DNA from: Phycisphaerales bacterium
Lineage (GTDB): Bacteria > Planctomycetota > Phycisphaerae > UBA1845 > Fen-1342
NCBI GenBank assembly: GCA_016716475.1
Contig: JADJWG010000001.1
Span: forward strand, 1,302,001-1,366,000
Length of the DNA stretch: 64,000 nt
Reading direction: 5' to 3'
The notes under the pieces were generated by a model that worked only from the letters and a program-made list of their open reading frames with translations, was not told where the DNA came from and did not search any database. Shown one piece after another: positions 18,086-25,764 of the stretch. Numbering within the stretch: the stretch's first letter is position 1; the number at the start of each line of letters is the position of its first letter. Made by a program: the position numbers and the translations under genes.

Positions 18086-18796
18086 ATGCTTCGTCGTTTC
18101 GCCTTGCTCGGCTGCGTGGCGCTCGCCGGACTGCTCGCCGCCTGCACCATTACGATCGGCCCCGCCGATCCGGATACGCCACGGCCTGGTGGCACCGTGC
18201 AGACGACGCTCGATCGCGCCCGGGCGGACATCGTCATCGCGGAAATTGTCGGCGCGGCGGCCGTAAACGTCAGTGCGACGCTGGTGGATGCGAGCGGCCG
18301 CACACTGCAACTGCGCAGCAATCAAGTCGTCGAAATCAACGCCCTGGAACTGGTCGGCCCGAACAGTGCTCGACTGTTCACGACGACTGTGCCGGTTGCG
18401 GCGGCGTACACGGTCACCGTGCGTGAACCGACGCGCGGGGTCGAACAGACGACGGTCGCGGGGCCCGGCCCCTTTGAGATCACGGCGCCGGGACAGGGTG
18501 GACCGGCCTCGCTCTCCGGCTTCACCGTCACCTGGACCGGTGCCGACCCAGGTCAGCAGGTCGAACTCCGGCTGTCCCAGACGGTCTTCGGCGTGCCGGT
18601 GTCGCGTGCGTTCGGCCCGTTCGAAGACGGGGGCAGTGTGACCTTCAGCGCCGCCGATCTGGCCGTGTTCGCACAGGGTGCCGACTTGTTCATCGAGGTC
18701 ACGAAGCTGGTTCGGGCGGACGGGCTGCGCGGCTTCAGCAGCGGCAAGATCACGATCGGTCGCACGGCCACGCGGATTGCAGTTCCGCGGCCATAG
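18086..18796 (+). CDS. Lipoprotein of unknown function
   Basis: 236 aa; the ATG at 18086 has GGAGAT upstream. The signal peptide ends at LLAAC (a lipobox, Cys20). The mature part is beta-strand-rich with no catalytic motif. It looks like two Ig-like or fibronectin-like sandwiches (about 45-125 and 140-236), the second containing SGFTVTWTGADPGQQVELRLSQ-type strands. It follows the He_PIG lipoprotein in the same direction. A role on the cell surface is inferred from the lipid anchor; nothing more can be said. Confidence 0.7.
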   Translation: MLRRFALLGCVALAGLLAACTITIGPADPDTPRPGGTVQTTLDRARADIVIAEIVGAAAVNVSATLVDASGRTLQLRSNQVVEINALELVGPNSARLFTTTVPVAAAYTVTVREPTRGVEQTTVAGPGPFEITAPGQGGPASLSGFTVTWTGADPGQQVELRLSQTVFGVPVSRAFGPFEDGGSVTFSAADLAVFAQGADLFIEVTKLVRADGLRGFSSGKITIGRTATRIAVPRP

Positions 18797-19045
18797 CCGC
18801 CCGTGGCAGGAGAACGGAGCGCCGCGCGGTGCGTAATGCTCAACCTGGCCGCCTCGAAGAGGCACAGCCGGACGATGCGTTTTATCCACAGTCCGCGTCC
18901 ACCTCCAGGTCCGCGTTGATCGCATCCGCTTCCGCGTCGGGCAGGTCAGCCCCCTCAAGTCGTATGCCGAGCGCGGGTGCGATCGCAACCAGCTCGTCTC
19001 GGAGGCGGTAGCTGGAAGACCTTCGAGTAATTATTGTTCCCGGCC

Positions 19046-19990
19046 ATGACCGACGTAGCGGCACCTGTCATCATCGCGGGCGGTAGCGGGTTCCTGGGCG
19101 TGTCCCTGGCGAACCACCTCCGCGCCTGTGGCATGCCCGTCGTCATCCTGTCGCGCACGCGGCCGCGGCCGCAGGGGGCATGGCGGCACGTATCGTGGGA
19201 TGCGCGCACGCTCGGGGCTTGGGCAAGTGTGCTGGACGGCGCCGGAGCCCTCGTGAACCTCGTCGGGCGCTCGGTCGATTGTGTGAAGACGCCGGACCAC
19301 CAGGATGAGATTCTCCGGTCACGTGTCGAAGCCACGCAGGTTCTCGGGCGGGCGGTCCGCGCGGTCGGTTCGCCGCCAAAGACCTGGGTACAGATGAGCA
19401 CGGCGCACATCTACGGTGATCCCTCCAGCGTGGTCTGTACCGAGGATTCACCGTTCGGATATGGGCTGGCGCCGTTCGTGGGGCGGGCCTGGGAAGACGC
19501 GTTCGACGCCGGCGCGCTCCCGGGGCAGCGCCGGGTCATCCTGCGCACGAGCTTCGTGATCGGCCGCGACCGCGGCGCGGGCGGAGGCGCGCTCAGGCGG
19601 CTCCGCACGCTGGCCCGCTTCGGCCTCGGCGGCCGGGTGGGCTCGGGTCGTCAGGGCATGAGCTGGATCCACGAGGCCGACATGAACCGCATCTTCGAGC
19701 GCGCGATTCGCGACGAGCGCATGCACGGCGCGTACATCGCATCCGCGCCCCACCCGGTCTCACAGGCCGAGTTCATGCGCACGCTGCGGCGCGCAATGCG
19801 GATGCCGATCGGTCTGCCGGCTTTCGAGTGGATGGTCCGCCTCGGGGCTCCACTGGTCATGCGCACGGACCCGGAGCTGGCGCTGTACGGCCGCTACGTC
19901 GTGCCGGATCGGCTGGTCCAAGAGGGCTTCGAATTCCGGTTCCCGCGGCTGGATGCGGCGCTGGCCGAGCTGCTGGGGCCCGCCGGGTGA
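19046..19990 (+). CDS. TIGR01777-family (SDR39U1/YfcH-like) epimerase
   Basis: 314 aa from the ATG at 19046; an in-frame TTG at 19034 is possible but has no better ribosome-binding site. The Rossmann glycine motif is IAGGSGFLG at about 10-18. The family block ALVNLVGRSVD (near 72), then STAHIYGD (near 118) and RTSFVIGRDRGAGGGAL (near 170) are in the usual order. The usual extended-SDR Tyr-x3-Lys is not in its standard form, as in other members. The reaction is not known. The C-terminal DUF1731 region (RLVQEGFEFRFP) is intact. Confidence 0.85.
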   Translation: MTDVAAPVIIAGGSGFLGVSLANHLRACGMPVVILSRTRPRPQGAWRHVSWDARTLGAWASVLDGAGALVNLVGRSVDCVKTPDHQDEILRSRVEATQVLGRAVRAVGSPPKTWVQMSTAHIYGDPSSVVCTEDSPFGYGLAPFVGRAWEDAFDAGALPGQRRVILRTSFVIGRDRGAGGGALRRLRTLARFGLGGRVGSGRQGMSWIHEADMNRIFERAIRDERMHGAYIASAPHPVSQAEFMRTLRRAMRMPIGLPAFEWMVRLGAPLVMRTDPELALYGRYVVPDRLVQEGFEFRFPRLDAALAELLGPAG

Positions 19991-20025
19991 GCAGCGCGCC
20001 ACAGCGGGGAGACTAGCGCCCCATC

Positions 20026-20718
20026 TCACCCCTTCCGCTGCACCATCGCCGCCACCCACACCGGCACGTACGGCGGCGTGCAGCCCTTCGACACCGGCCA
20101 GTCCTTGTACAGGCCGATCTTCTCGCCGATGGCGACCGCGCGCTTGCGATGCGCGGCGTGGTGGATGCCGATCGCCCCGAGCGTGTTGTTCATCGTCCAT
20201 CGTACCTCCGGCGCGGCCGTCGGCATTTCCTTCTCGATGCGATCGAGCAGCGCGGCCAGGTCGAGGCCGTCAGCGTCCTTGCTCACGCGGCTGGCGGTGA
20301 GATGCCAGCCCGCGCGGGCGGCCCAGCCGTCCTTGTCCTTCAGCCACTTCACGCGCAGCGCCTCCTTCTCGGCGGGGGGCTGCTCCTTGACAATGTACGA
20401 CATCAGCCACTCCGCCACCCACCCGAAGCGGGCCGCGCGCACCATCTGGTCCAGCTCCTGCGCCGACAGCTCCTTCGGCTTCATGATGAGGATCGCCAGC
20501 ATCTGCGCATCGCCGTGGCCGGTCCGCCACAACTGCAGCGCAAGTTCGTGATCGGTCTTGAGCTTCTTCGCGAGCTTGCGGAGGTCGCCGGTCTTGACGC
20601 CAAACTGCTTGTCGAGCGGGACGCCGGGGATCCCATCGGGTCCGACCTTGGCGTTGTACTTGCGGCGGGCTTCGTCGCCGAGCGACTCGAGTTGTGCGAG
20701 GACTTCCTGGACGGTCAT
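20026..20718 (-). CDS. DNA alkylation repair protein (AlkD-like HEAT glycosylase)
   Basis: 230 aa; the start at 20718 has GGGAGG nine bases upstream. It is an all-helical HEAT-like protein of the AlkD superfamily, which excises alkylated bases without base flipping. The opening segment has the family GVPLDKQFGVKTGDLRKLAKK pattern (42-62 or so). DAQMLAILIMKP follows near 80, with FGWVAEWLMSYIV near 108. WTMNNTLGAIGIHH lies near 185. Some homologues of this subgroup lack glycosylase activity, so the exact role is less certain than the family. It is convergent with the epimerase gene. Confidence 0.82.
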   Translation of the reverse strand: MTVQEVLAQLESLGDEARRKYNAKVGPDGIPGVPLDKQFGVKTGDLRKLAKKLKTDHELALQLWRTGHGDAQMLAILIMKPKELSAQELDQMVRAARFGWVAEWLMSYIVKEQPPAEKEALRVKWLKDKDGWAARAGWHLTASRVSKDADGLDLAALLDRIEKEMPTAAPEVRWTMNNTLGAIGIHHAAHRKRAVAIGEKIGLYKDWPVSKGCTPPYVPVWVAAMVQRKG

Positions 20719-20880
20719 GGTGGGGATCCTCCCGAAAGGTTGACTCATTCCTGCGTTCGATCATTCGGGCGGCGACGGCAGGTTGGACTGCCCGGAGACG
20801 CCCTAGCGGTCCTGGTTGAAAACGATTCGGCGCTCGGCTTGGGGCTCAGGATACTCGAGTGCAGAGTGACCTCAAGTCCC

Positions 20881-21450
20881 TCAAAGTCTACCGCAATCAC
20901 CGTAGGGGCACAGACGATCCGGCTTGCGCTGGTAGTCAGCGGGCTGGCCGGCCCGGTCGCGTTCGATCGTGCAACAGGCCTCCAGCGCGGCTCGCAAGCG
21001 TTGCCGGGCACGCTGCACGCGCGACTTGAGCCCGGACAGCGACAGCCCGGCTTCGCGCGCCAGATCGGCTTGCGATTCGCCGCGCATGTCTACGCGTTGC
21101 AAGAGGATGCGCTCATCATGGCTAAGCACATCGAGCATGGGCTCCATGCAACGCGCGAGGTCGCTGGAGACCGCTGGATCATCCGGGAGATCGACAGGCG
21201 GCCCGTCGCGCATCTTGGCGGAATCGCGGCAGGACACGGCGCGCGACCGGTCGATGATTACCCGCCGTGCCACGGTGAACATCCAGGCATAGACAGATGC
21301 CGAGTGGATGGACTCATCGTGCTCGACGAGCTTGGTGAGCACATCCTGTACGATGTCCTCGGCATCATGCTCCGAACGCACCCGCCTCCGGACAAATGTC
21401 CGGAAGCGGGTGAGAAACTCAGCCGATAATGTCGCGGTGTTCGTGCTCAC
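20881..21450 (-). CDS. ECF sigma factor, SigZ-like with C-terminal Cys motif
   Basis: 189 aa from a GTG at 21450, three bases after the stop of the DUF2703 gene, so it is translationally coupled to it. Region 2 has EHDAEDIVQDVLTKL (near 28-42) and YAWMFTVARRVIID (near 57). Region 4 has LSHDERILLQRVDMRG then DLAREAGLSLSGLKSRVQRARQ. The tail reads EACCTIERDRAG and then CPYGDCG, the paired-cysteine extension typical of SigZ-type factors, which may sense metal or redox. There is no anti-sigma gene next to it. It probably transcribes metal or redox stress genes, perhaps its own operon. Confidence 0.85.
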   Translation of the reverse strand: MSTNTATLSAEFLTRFRTFVRRRVRSEHDAEDIVQDVLTKLVEHDESIHSASVYAWMFTVARRVIIDRSRAVSCRDSAKMRDGPPVDLPDDPAVSSDLARCMEPMLDVLSHDERILLQRVDMRGESQADLAREAGLSLSGLKSRVQRARQRLRAALEACCTIERDRAGQPADYQRKPDRLCPYGDCGRL

Positions 21451-21453
21451 AAC

Positions 21454-22122
21454 TCAACCCTTGCACCCACAAACCTCTTGCTTCGCACCCGCGCCGCAGC
21501 ACTCCCCCCGCACGCTCTCATCGCAGCACATGGTGCGATCGCAGCAATCCTTGTCCGCCTGTGCGGCTTTCACCGTTGCGGCCTCGAAAAACCTGCGGAG
21601 ATTGTCGGGCAATCGAAAGGTCTTGGCCTGCGGCACGGGCTCCCATGCTTGACTGTAGGCACGCAGAATGGCATCCACGATCAATGCTTGGGGCGCTTCC
21701 GTGTATTCCCGGCCCTGCCAGACCCACACGCGGCAATCGACCTGGCCCTCGCAACCGCAGATGTCCCCACAATCGCCGCAGTTGCTCTCACGGTATTCCA
21801 ACGCGATATCGCGTCCGTTGATTCGGATCGTGGGAGAGGATTCGAAGCGGAGTTGTTCCGCCTGTTGGGCCGACGTAACGACCGTCTTGTGAATCTCCAC
21901 CTCGACATTGGCTTCGCGGAGCACAGCGGCGCAGATCTCGATCGCGGAATCGAGGTTCGCGCCGGTGCCGGTGCAGCGGCCGCAGGCCTGGAGATCAAGC
22001 GCGAGCAGTTCGATGGTGAGTTTGCGGGAGGCGGTTTCAATGTTCATGGTGCCCTTCCTTTCCAGGTGACCCGCGCTGCAGCCGCAGAGAGCCAGCAACG
22101 CGAAGAAGCTCAGTGATCGCAT
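21454..22122 (-). CDS. DUF2703 protein with Cys-rich tail, lipoprotein or cytosolic form
   Basis: 222 aa from the ATG at 22122, which has AAGGAG six bases upstream and gives a lipobox-like signal (LLALCGC). A second ATG at 22047 (MNIETASRK) also has a strong AAGGAAGG and gives a 197-residue cytosolic form. The DUF2703 core has CGRCTGTGANLDSA near 45, then EVEIHKTVV, SPTIRINGRDI and a CGDCGDICGCEG cluster near 120. Known DUF2703 proteins have a thioredoxin-like outline and often occur near arsenic genes. This one adds a tail with CCDRTMCC, ECCGAGAKQEVCGC, so it likely binds soft metals. It is co-transcribed with the SigZ-like factor. Confidence 0.75.
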   Translation of the reverse strand: MRSLSFFALLALCGCSAGHLERKGTMNIETASRKLTIELLALDLQACGRCTGTGANLDSAIEICAAVLREANVEVEIHKTVVTSAQQAEQLRFESSPTIRINGRDIALEYRESNCGDCGDICGCEGQVDCRVWVWQGREYTEAPQALIVDAILRAYSQAWEPVPQAKTFRLPDNLRRFFEAATVKAAQADKDCCDRTMCCDESVRGECCGAGAKQEVCGCKG

Positions 22123-22341
22123 CCATAACTCCTTGACACCACTCAAGACGGACGAGCACGCGGTTGGACGCAGGCAATCCGTCATTCCGCGATGAATTGA
22201 ATCGTGGATCGATAAGAATCGGGAAGCGCGGGCCTTGCGGCCTCCGCCTCCCACACCCCCGTACGTACGGTCCCATATATGGATCGTGTGCTCCCAGAAC
22301 CGCCGTTGCCACACCTCCCGCCCGCGCCGCCGCGGCCGCAG

Positions 22342-22722
22342 AGCGAATGCGACAGCGAGGTTATCGCGCTGCTGCTGGCCCGCGGCCGGGGCACGATCAC
22401 GCGCCGCGCCGTCTGGGCGGCCGACCAGGTCGCGGGCGACCTGGCGCTGCTGGGCGTCTGGCGCCGGCCGGACCGGCTGCTGGTCGTCCGCCGCGGCAAG
22501 CCGCTGCACGTCGGCCAGGGAGCCGATGGCTACTACTTCGCCAGTCTGCCGGATGAGCTGCCCGGCCGGGTGCGGCCGATCAGCGACCCCAGCGCGCGCG
22601 TGCTGGTCTGCACCGCGGACGAATTGCAACTCGAGCAGTCGCCGCTCGCTGTGGCTGGCGGCGGCCGGAACGTAGCGTTCTGGGCTGCTACCTCCCGGGT
22701 GCCGCCTACGGCCGTGGGCTGA
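22342..22722 (+). pseudogene. Fragment of a class II glutamine amidotransferase domain
   Basis: The plus-strand frame reads SECDSEVIALLLARG, then GDLALLGVWRRPDRLLVVRRGKPLHVG, YYFASLPDELPG and RVLVCTADELQLE. These match the second half of the Ntn-type glutamine amidotransferase domain found at the N-terminus of GlmS-like proteins. The catalytic N-terminal Cys and first half are missing; the sequence before 22342 is unrelated proline-rich read-through. It looks like a leftover piece of a gene cut by rearrangement at the left edge of the accessory region. The family is recognised from pattern only. Confidence 0.45.
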
Positions 22723-22799
22723 GGCCTCCGATCGCGCTCCTGTCCCCGGATCGCCGCGGACGGGGCATGCGCCGCTGGCGTAAACCGCACCTCAGCGCA

Positions 22800-22937
22800 G
22801 TCCGTAGCACCCCGCAACTTCCGCCGCCAGGCGTAGAACGAGGACTGCGAGTCGGCAAAAAGCGTCTCCCGGCGATACGTGACCAGCGTCAGGAAAAACG
22901 TGCCGCCGGGTTGCAACATCCGTCGATATTCGGACAT
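22800..22937 (-). pseudogene. Truncated REP-associated tyrosine transposase (RAYT) N-terminus
   Basis: From an ATG at 22937 with AGGGAGTG upstream, the minus strand reads MSEYRRMLQPGGTFFLTLV, then YRRETLFAD. This is the conserved start of RAYT (IS200-like Y1) transposases. The frame loses similarity after about 45 residues, so the HUH pair and catalytic Tyr are gone. It is a remnant. The REP hairpin 25 bases upstream (22963-23001) is its expected partner sequence. Confidence 0.6.
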
Positions 22938-22962
22938 CACTCCCTTGTACCTCGTTGCGGCT

Positions 22963-23001
22963 GAATGGTGGGCAGCGGAGTACCGCCGCCCACCATTCTA
23001 C
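22963..23001 (-). repeat. REP-like palindrome with GTAG tetranucleotide
   Basis: The hairpin has an 11-bp perfect outer stem (22963-22973 with 22988-22998) and an inner GCGG/CCGC stem around an AGTA loop. On the minus strand it is preceded by GTAG (22998-23001), the mark that RAYT proteins recognise. It lies just upstream of the RAYT remnant in the same orientation. Confidence 0.65.
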
Positions 23002-23014
23002 CTGGCTCAAACAG

Positions 23015-23143
23015 CCCGGCCGCCCTTCGGACTCTTCGGCCGATCCGGAATCCTGTCCGCCAGCCAATCCAATTGCTCATCCGTGAGTGTCAACATGCAT
23101 CATTGTACAAAGTCAACAAGTGTCCCGGTTTTGAGATAGCCTC
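23015..23143 (-). mobile_element. 129-bp end fragment of the IS5-like element
   Basis: This stretch matches the orfA end of the two larger copies (26700-27524 and 29685-30510) nearly base for base, including the terminal GGTTTTGAGATAGCCTC. The rest of the element is missing. It shows that a third copy once stood here and was deleted or recombined away. Homology ends at about 23015 next to unrelated sequence. Confidence 0.8.
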
Positions 23144-23179
23144 ATGGCATTCCACCCTACCCGGCTCACGTAGCAGAAT

Positions 23180-23920
23180 CTACTTTTCACTGATCATAAT
23201 ACTCCATGGCTCCTGTACACCCCATCTGGCAACTTCGGCAACATCCTCGTCGGCACGGTACTCAAATCCGAAGGAACCCATAATAAACCCACCTGTGAAG
23301 AAGGTTATCCGACGTGGCTGGCCCCAGACACGGATCCCGCGCACAGGATACAAACCGATTCTACGAAGCCCCCAGTCATACTGCTGGGGTCCGCTTGCGG
23401 CACCGGGCGACTGCACCAGATCATTCACGTAGCTTTCGAACGCACGACGACTGAGCTCGAACCGGCTATTCAGTAGCCAACTATTCGTAACCGCTACCGC
23501 CAGCGTTAGTGCGCACACTGGCGCAACACACCAAGTCCACAGAACAGCGACACCGTTGGCATGGACGCGCGGCTGATCCTTCTGGATGCGCGACGCTCCA
23601 TTCGTTCCGCCTTCGCAGATGCAAGGGTTCCCGTCTGGCACGCCCTTGGCCCGCTCCGTTTGGCCAGCACGCAGTCTCCGACGAAGCCTTAGCATCCATG
23701 CGGTAACGCTCGTCAGAAGCCCGAGTGGAATAATCAGCGTGAGCATGGGCGAAAGAGGGTATACTCCCCAACCTAGCGCGAACAGGCCGCCTGGACTACT
23801 AAATGCATCGAGCAGAAGGACGGTGCTAAGTGCGCAGACGAGGCACTCTACCACCGTCGGCGGCGCGCCTTGCTGCCGGCCCCTCGTACGACTCTCACGT
23901 TCATCTTCGCCATGAAACAT
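23180..23920 (-). CDS. Membrane protein, candidate immunity partner of RHS module 1
   Basis: 246 aa from the ATG at 23920 (MFHGEDERES). Three hydrophobic segments are seen, at about 21-39, 55-76 and 121-147, the first two close together. The C-terminal 95 residues are soluble with a Tyr/Arg/Trp-rich pattern. No known family is recognised. It starts 91 bases after the stop of RHS module 1, on the same strand, and has less GC-biased codons than the RHS core. Position after a variable RHS C-terminus is that of an immunity gene, but no experimental or motif evidence supports the role. Confidence 0.5.
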   Translation of the reverse strand: MFHGEDERESRTRGRQQGAPPTVVECLVCALSTVLLLDAFSSPGGLFALGWGVYPLSPMLTLIIPLGLLTSVTAWMLRLRRRLRAGQTERAKGVPDGNPCICEGGTNGASRIQKDQPRVHANGVAVLWTWCVAPVCALTLAVAVTNSWLLNSRFELSRRAFESYVNDLVQSPGAASGPQQYDWGLRRIGLYPVRGIRVWGQPRRITFFTGGFIMGSFGFEYRADEDVAEVARWGVQEPWSIMISEK

Positions 23921-24011
23921 CGATCGATCCTGCCTCTCCACACACCTCCCCACACTGGCGCTTCGCACGTAGCCTCCAGGGAGAATGCGGCGGCAGCATT
24001 ACTCCGATGAC

Positions 24012-25643
24012 TCACTCTGTTATGCTGAGGGTCAAGCGGCCAACATGGCCCCACAGAGTCCCACTGTACTTCGTGCGACAAGGTGTGCAACCCGAAACCC
24101 TGGTGCTTTCGATGAGAAAGAGGTTCCAATCCCAGCCTGCTCTGATCATCCGCTCCCGGGCGACCGTGGGATCCAACCAGCCAGGCCGTTTGTATTGGCA
24201 TTCTGTTTCTGCAATCCTGTGTATCGTGGTAAGTCTCCATCCTTGCATTAGAGAAATACTACCCCGAAGTGTAATATCATCGTTGATATCATGGATGCCC
24301 ATGGCAACACGCAATATTGGATCCTTGACATTTAGGCTATCGGCGCATTTCCGGCGCATCCGACCCCACAGCAAGTAATTCAGCTCGGATGTCCAATAGC
24401 ACCCGCCTCGATACGTAACTGTGCCCTCACACTGCCCTGCACCACATGTTCCGGCGCGGAAGCCAGCCAAAGCCAGCGAGTCACCGCTCCCCGCGGCATA
24501 GAACTCATGAATATCCCAGCCGCGCGCAGGATCTAGCATTTTTGAATGGCACAGGACATACTGCTGTTGTGGCTGAAGCGCGTTAAAGGCCCATTCAAGG
24601 CGGGCAAGCAGCTTGTCCAATTTTCGAGTGACATCGACGCCACACGCGCATTCGCTGCTTAGGCCCAGCCCGTCGAAGAGTTGCCCAGGACGGTTACCGA
24701 CGTACGCGTAGAGATTCATCCCCCCCTCCTCCTCAATCGGGTCCCTCGACACCCACCGTCCCAGCGCGGGCGAGTAGTAGCGATAGCCCCAGTACCCCAG
24801 CCCGGTTTCGTCGTCCCACTGCTTCGTGCTGAAGCGCCAGGCGTTCTCGGAAGCGTACGCGCCCTCGGCCTTCGTCACGCCGCCGTAGGGGTCGTACTCG
24901 TAGTGGGCCACGACGGCGCCGGCCGGGTCGGATGCCGTATGCGACCAGTCCACCACCTGCCCCACGTTGCCGTTCGCGTCGTACAGGTAGACGTAATCCA
25001 CGGGATCGTCGGGCTCGGGCGCGCCGCTCACGTCGTACTTCCGCACGGCCAACAGCCCGCCGATCGTCCCGGCCTGCTCCAGCGAGTTCACGGCGCCATT
25101 CAGACCCGCGAGGTCCAACCCCCAGGTGAACTTGCGGATCACATCCTCAGGGCCGCCCGCGGGCACGTCGATCTCCAGCAGCATCCGCCAGCCCGACCAC
25201 AGGAACTTCCGGTCCAGCGACGGCGCACTCGCCCAGTTGCTCGTCTGCTCATCCCACGGCGTCACGGTCTTCCGCACCCGCCGCCAAGCCGAATCATACC
25301 CGAAATCCACCCGGCTCATCCCGGCCGCCTCCGTCCCCGCGACCGGCCGCACGCGGACCAGCCGGTTCTCGGCGTCCCAGTCGTAGGCGGTGGCCGGTCC
25401 GGTCCAGCCAGCCGTGATCGCCGCGATAAACATCGACTGGTCCGCGGTGGTCACGGTCCCGTCGCCGTTCAGATCGCCGTTGAGGGCCGGGCAGTCGAAC
25501 GGCCAGGTCTCGGTGCCCGCGAAATACTTGATCGCCCGGATGAAGAGCGTCAGGTCGGCGAAGTTCACCACCCCGTCGCAGTTCATGTCGCCCGCCAGCG
25601 TCATCATGATCAGGTTGCCGTCGGCATCGCAATAATTCCGCGC
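24012..25643 (-). CDS. RHS module 1: RHS core with embedded dockerin and variable C-terminus (5'-truncated)
   Basis: The frame is open from 25643; the first ATG is at 25607, giving 531 aa, but no ribosome-binding site fits. From that ATG it begins with a dockerin-type calcium pair (loops with D7, N9, D11, D18 and D45, N47, D49, D56). It then resumes RHS repeat sequence at YDWDAENRL. The core proceeds through VDYVYLYDANGNVGQV and YGYRYYSPALGRWVSRDP-type sequence to the end-of-core NLYAYVGN. The last 220 or so residues are unrelated to modules 2 and 3 and hold many Cys and Trp (for example CGAGQCEG, GGCYWTSELNYLLWG). In RHS toxins this swappable region is the effector domain; no known toxin fold is recognised. 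A membrane-protein gene follows. Confidence 0.75.
   Translation of the reverse strand, partial: ARNYCDADGNLIMMTLAGDMNCDGVVNFADLTLFIRAIKYFAGTETWPFDCPALNGDLNGDGTVTTADQSMFIAAITAGWTGPATAYDWDAENRLVRVRPVAGTEAAGMSRVDFGYDSAWRRVRKTVTPWDEQTSNWASAPSLDRKFLWSGWRMLLEIDVPAGGPEDVIRKFTWGLDLAGLNGAVNSLEQAGTIGGLLAVRKYDVSGAPEPDDPVDYVYLYDANGNVGQVVDWSHTASDPAGAVVAHYEYDPYGGVTKAEGAYASENAWRFSTKQWDDETGLGYWGYRYYSPALGRWVSRDPIEEEGGMNLYAYVGNRPGQLFDGLGLSSECACGVDVTRKLDKLLARLEWAFNALQPQQQYVLCHSKMLDPARGWDIHEFYAAGSGDSLALAGFRAGTCGAGQCEGTVTYRGGCYWTSELNYLLWGRMRRKCADSLNVKDPILRVAMGIHDINDDITLRGSISLMQGWRLTTIHRIAETECQYKRPGWLDPTVARERMIRAGWDWNLFLIESTRVSGCTPCRTKYSGTLWGHVGRLTLSITE
24722..25634 (-). repeat. RHS core repeat copy R1
   Basis: This segment, including the dockerin-coding part, is closely similar at DNA level to 27829-28729 (R2); its downstream part also matches 32779-33438 (R3). 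Sequence outside the repeats is unrelated. Such long direct repeats allow recombination that swaps downstream effector/partner pairs. Confidence 0.8.
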
Positions 25644-25764
25644 CTAGCCGATCAATCCAAGGCTGTTTTGTTCCCACTCGCCAAACGACTGCCACCAACA
25701 ACACGCCGCACGCCCCGCCATGCCGCACCTACAGCGACGCCAACACTATTATGAGGGCATGGTC

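Noticed and set aside
18882..19064. 60-residue minus-strand frame with an acidic C-terminus
   Set aside because: Its end looks gene-like (YRLRDELVAIAPALGIRL, then DAEADAINADLE). It has no ribosome-binding site, overlaps the start of the epimerase gene and matches nothing I recognise. It could be a degraded gene end, but the evidence is too thin.
22342..22722. Calling the amidotransferase fragment a working gene
   Set aside because: The catalytic N-terminal cysteine and the first half of the domain are absent, and the upstream part of the frame is unrelated proline-rich sequence.
24681..25754. 357-residue open frame antisense to RHS module 1
   Set aside because: It mirrors the RHS core and recurs antisense to modules 2 and 3 (27728-29356, 32875-33258), as expected from a shared GC-rich core. 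Its composition (Arg, His, Pro, Val) is that of an antisense frame.
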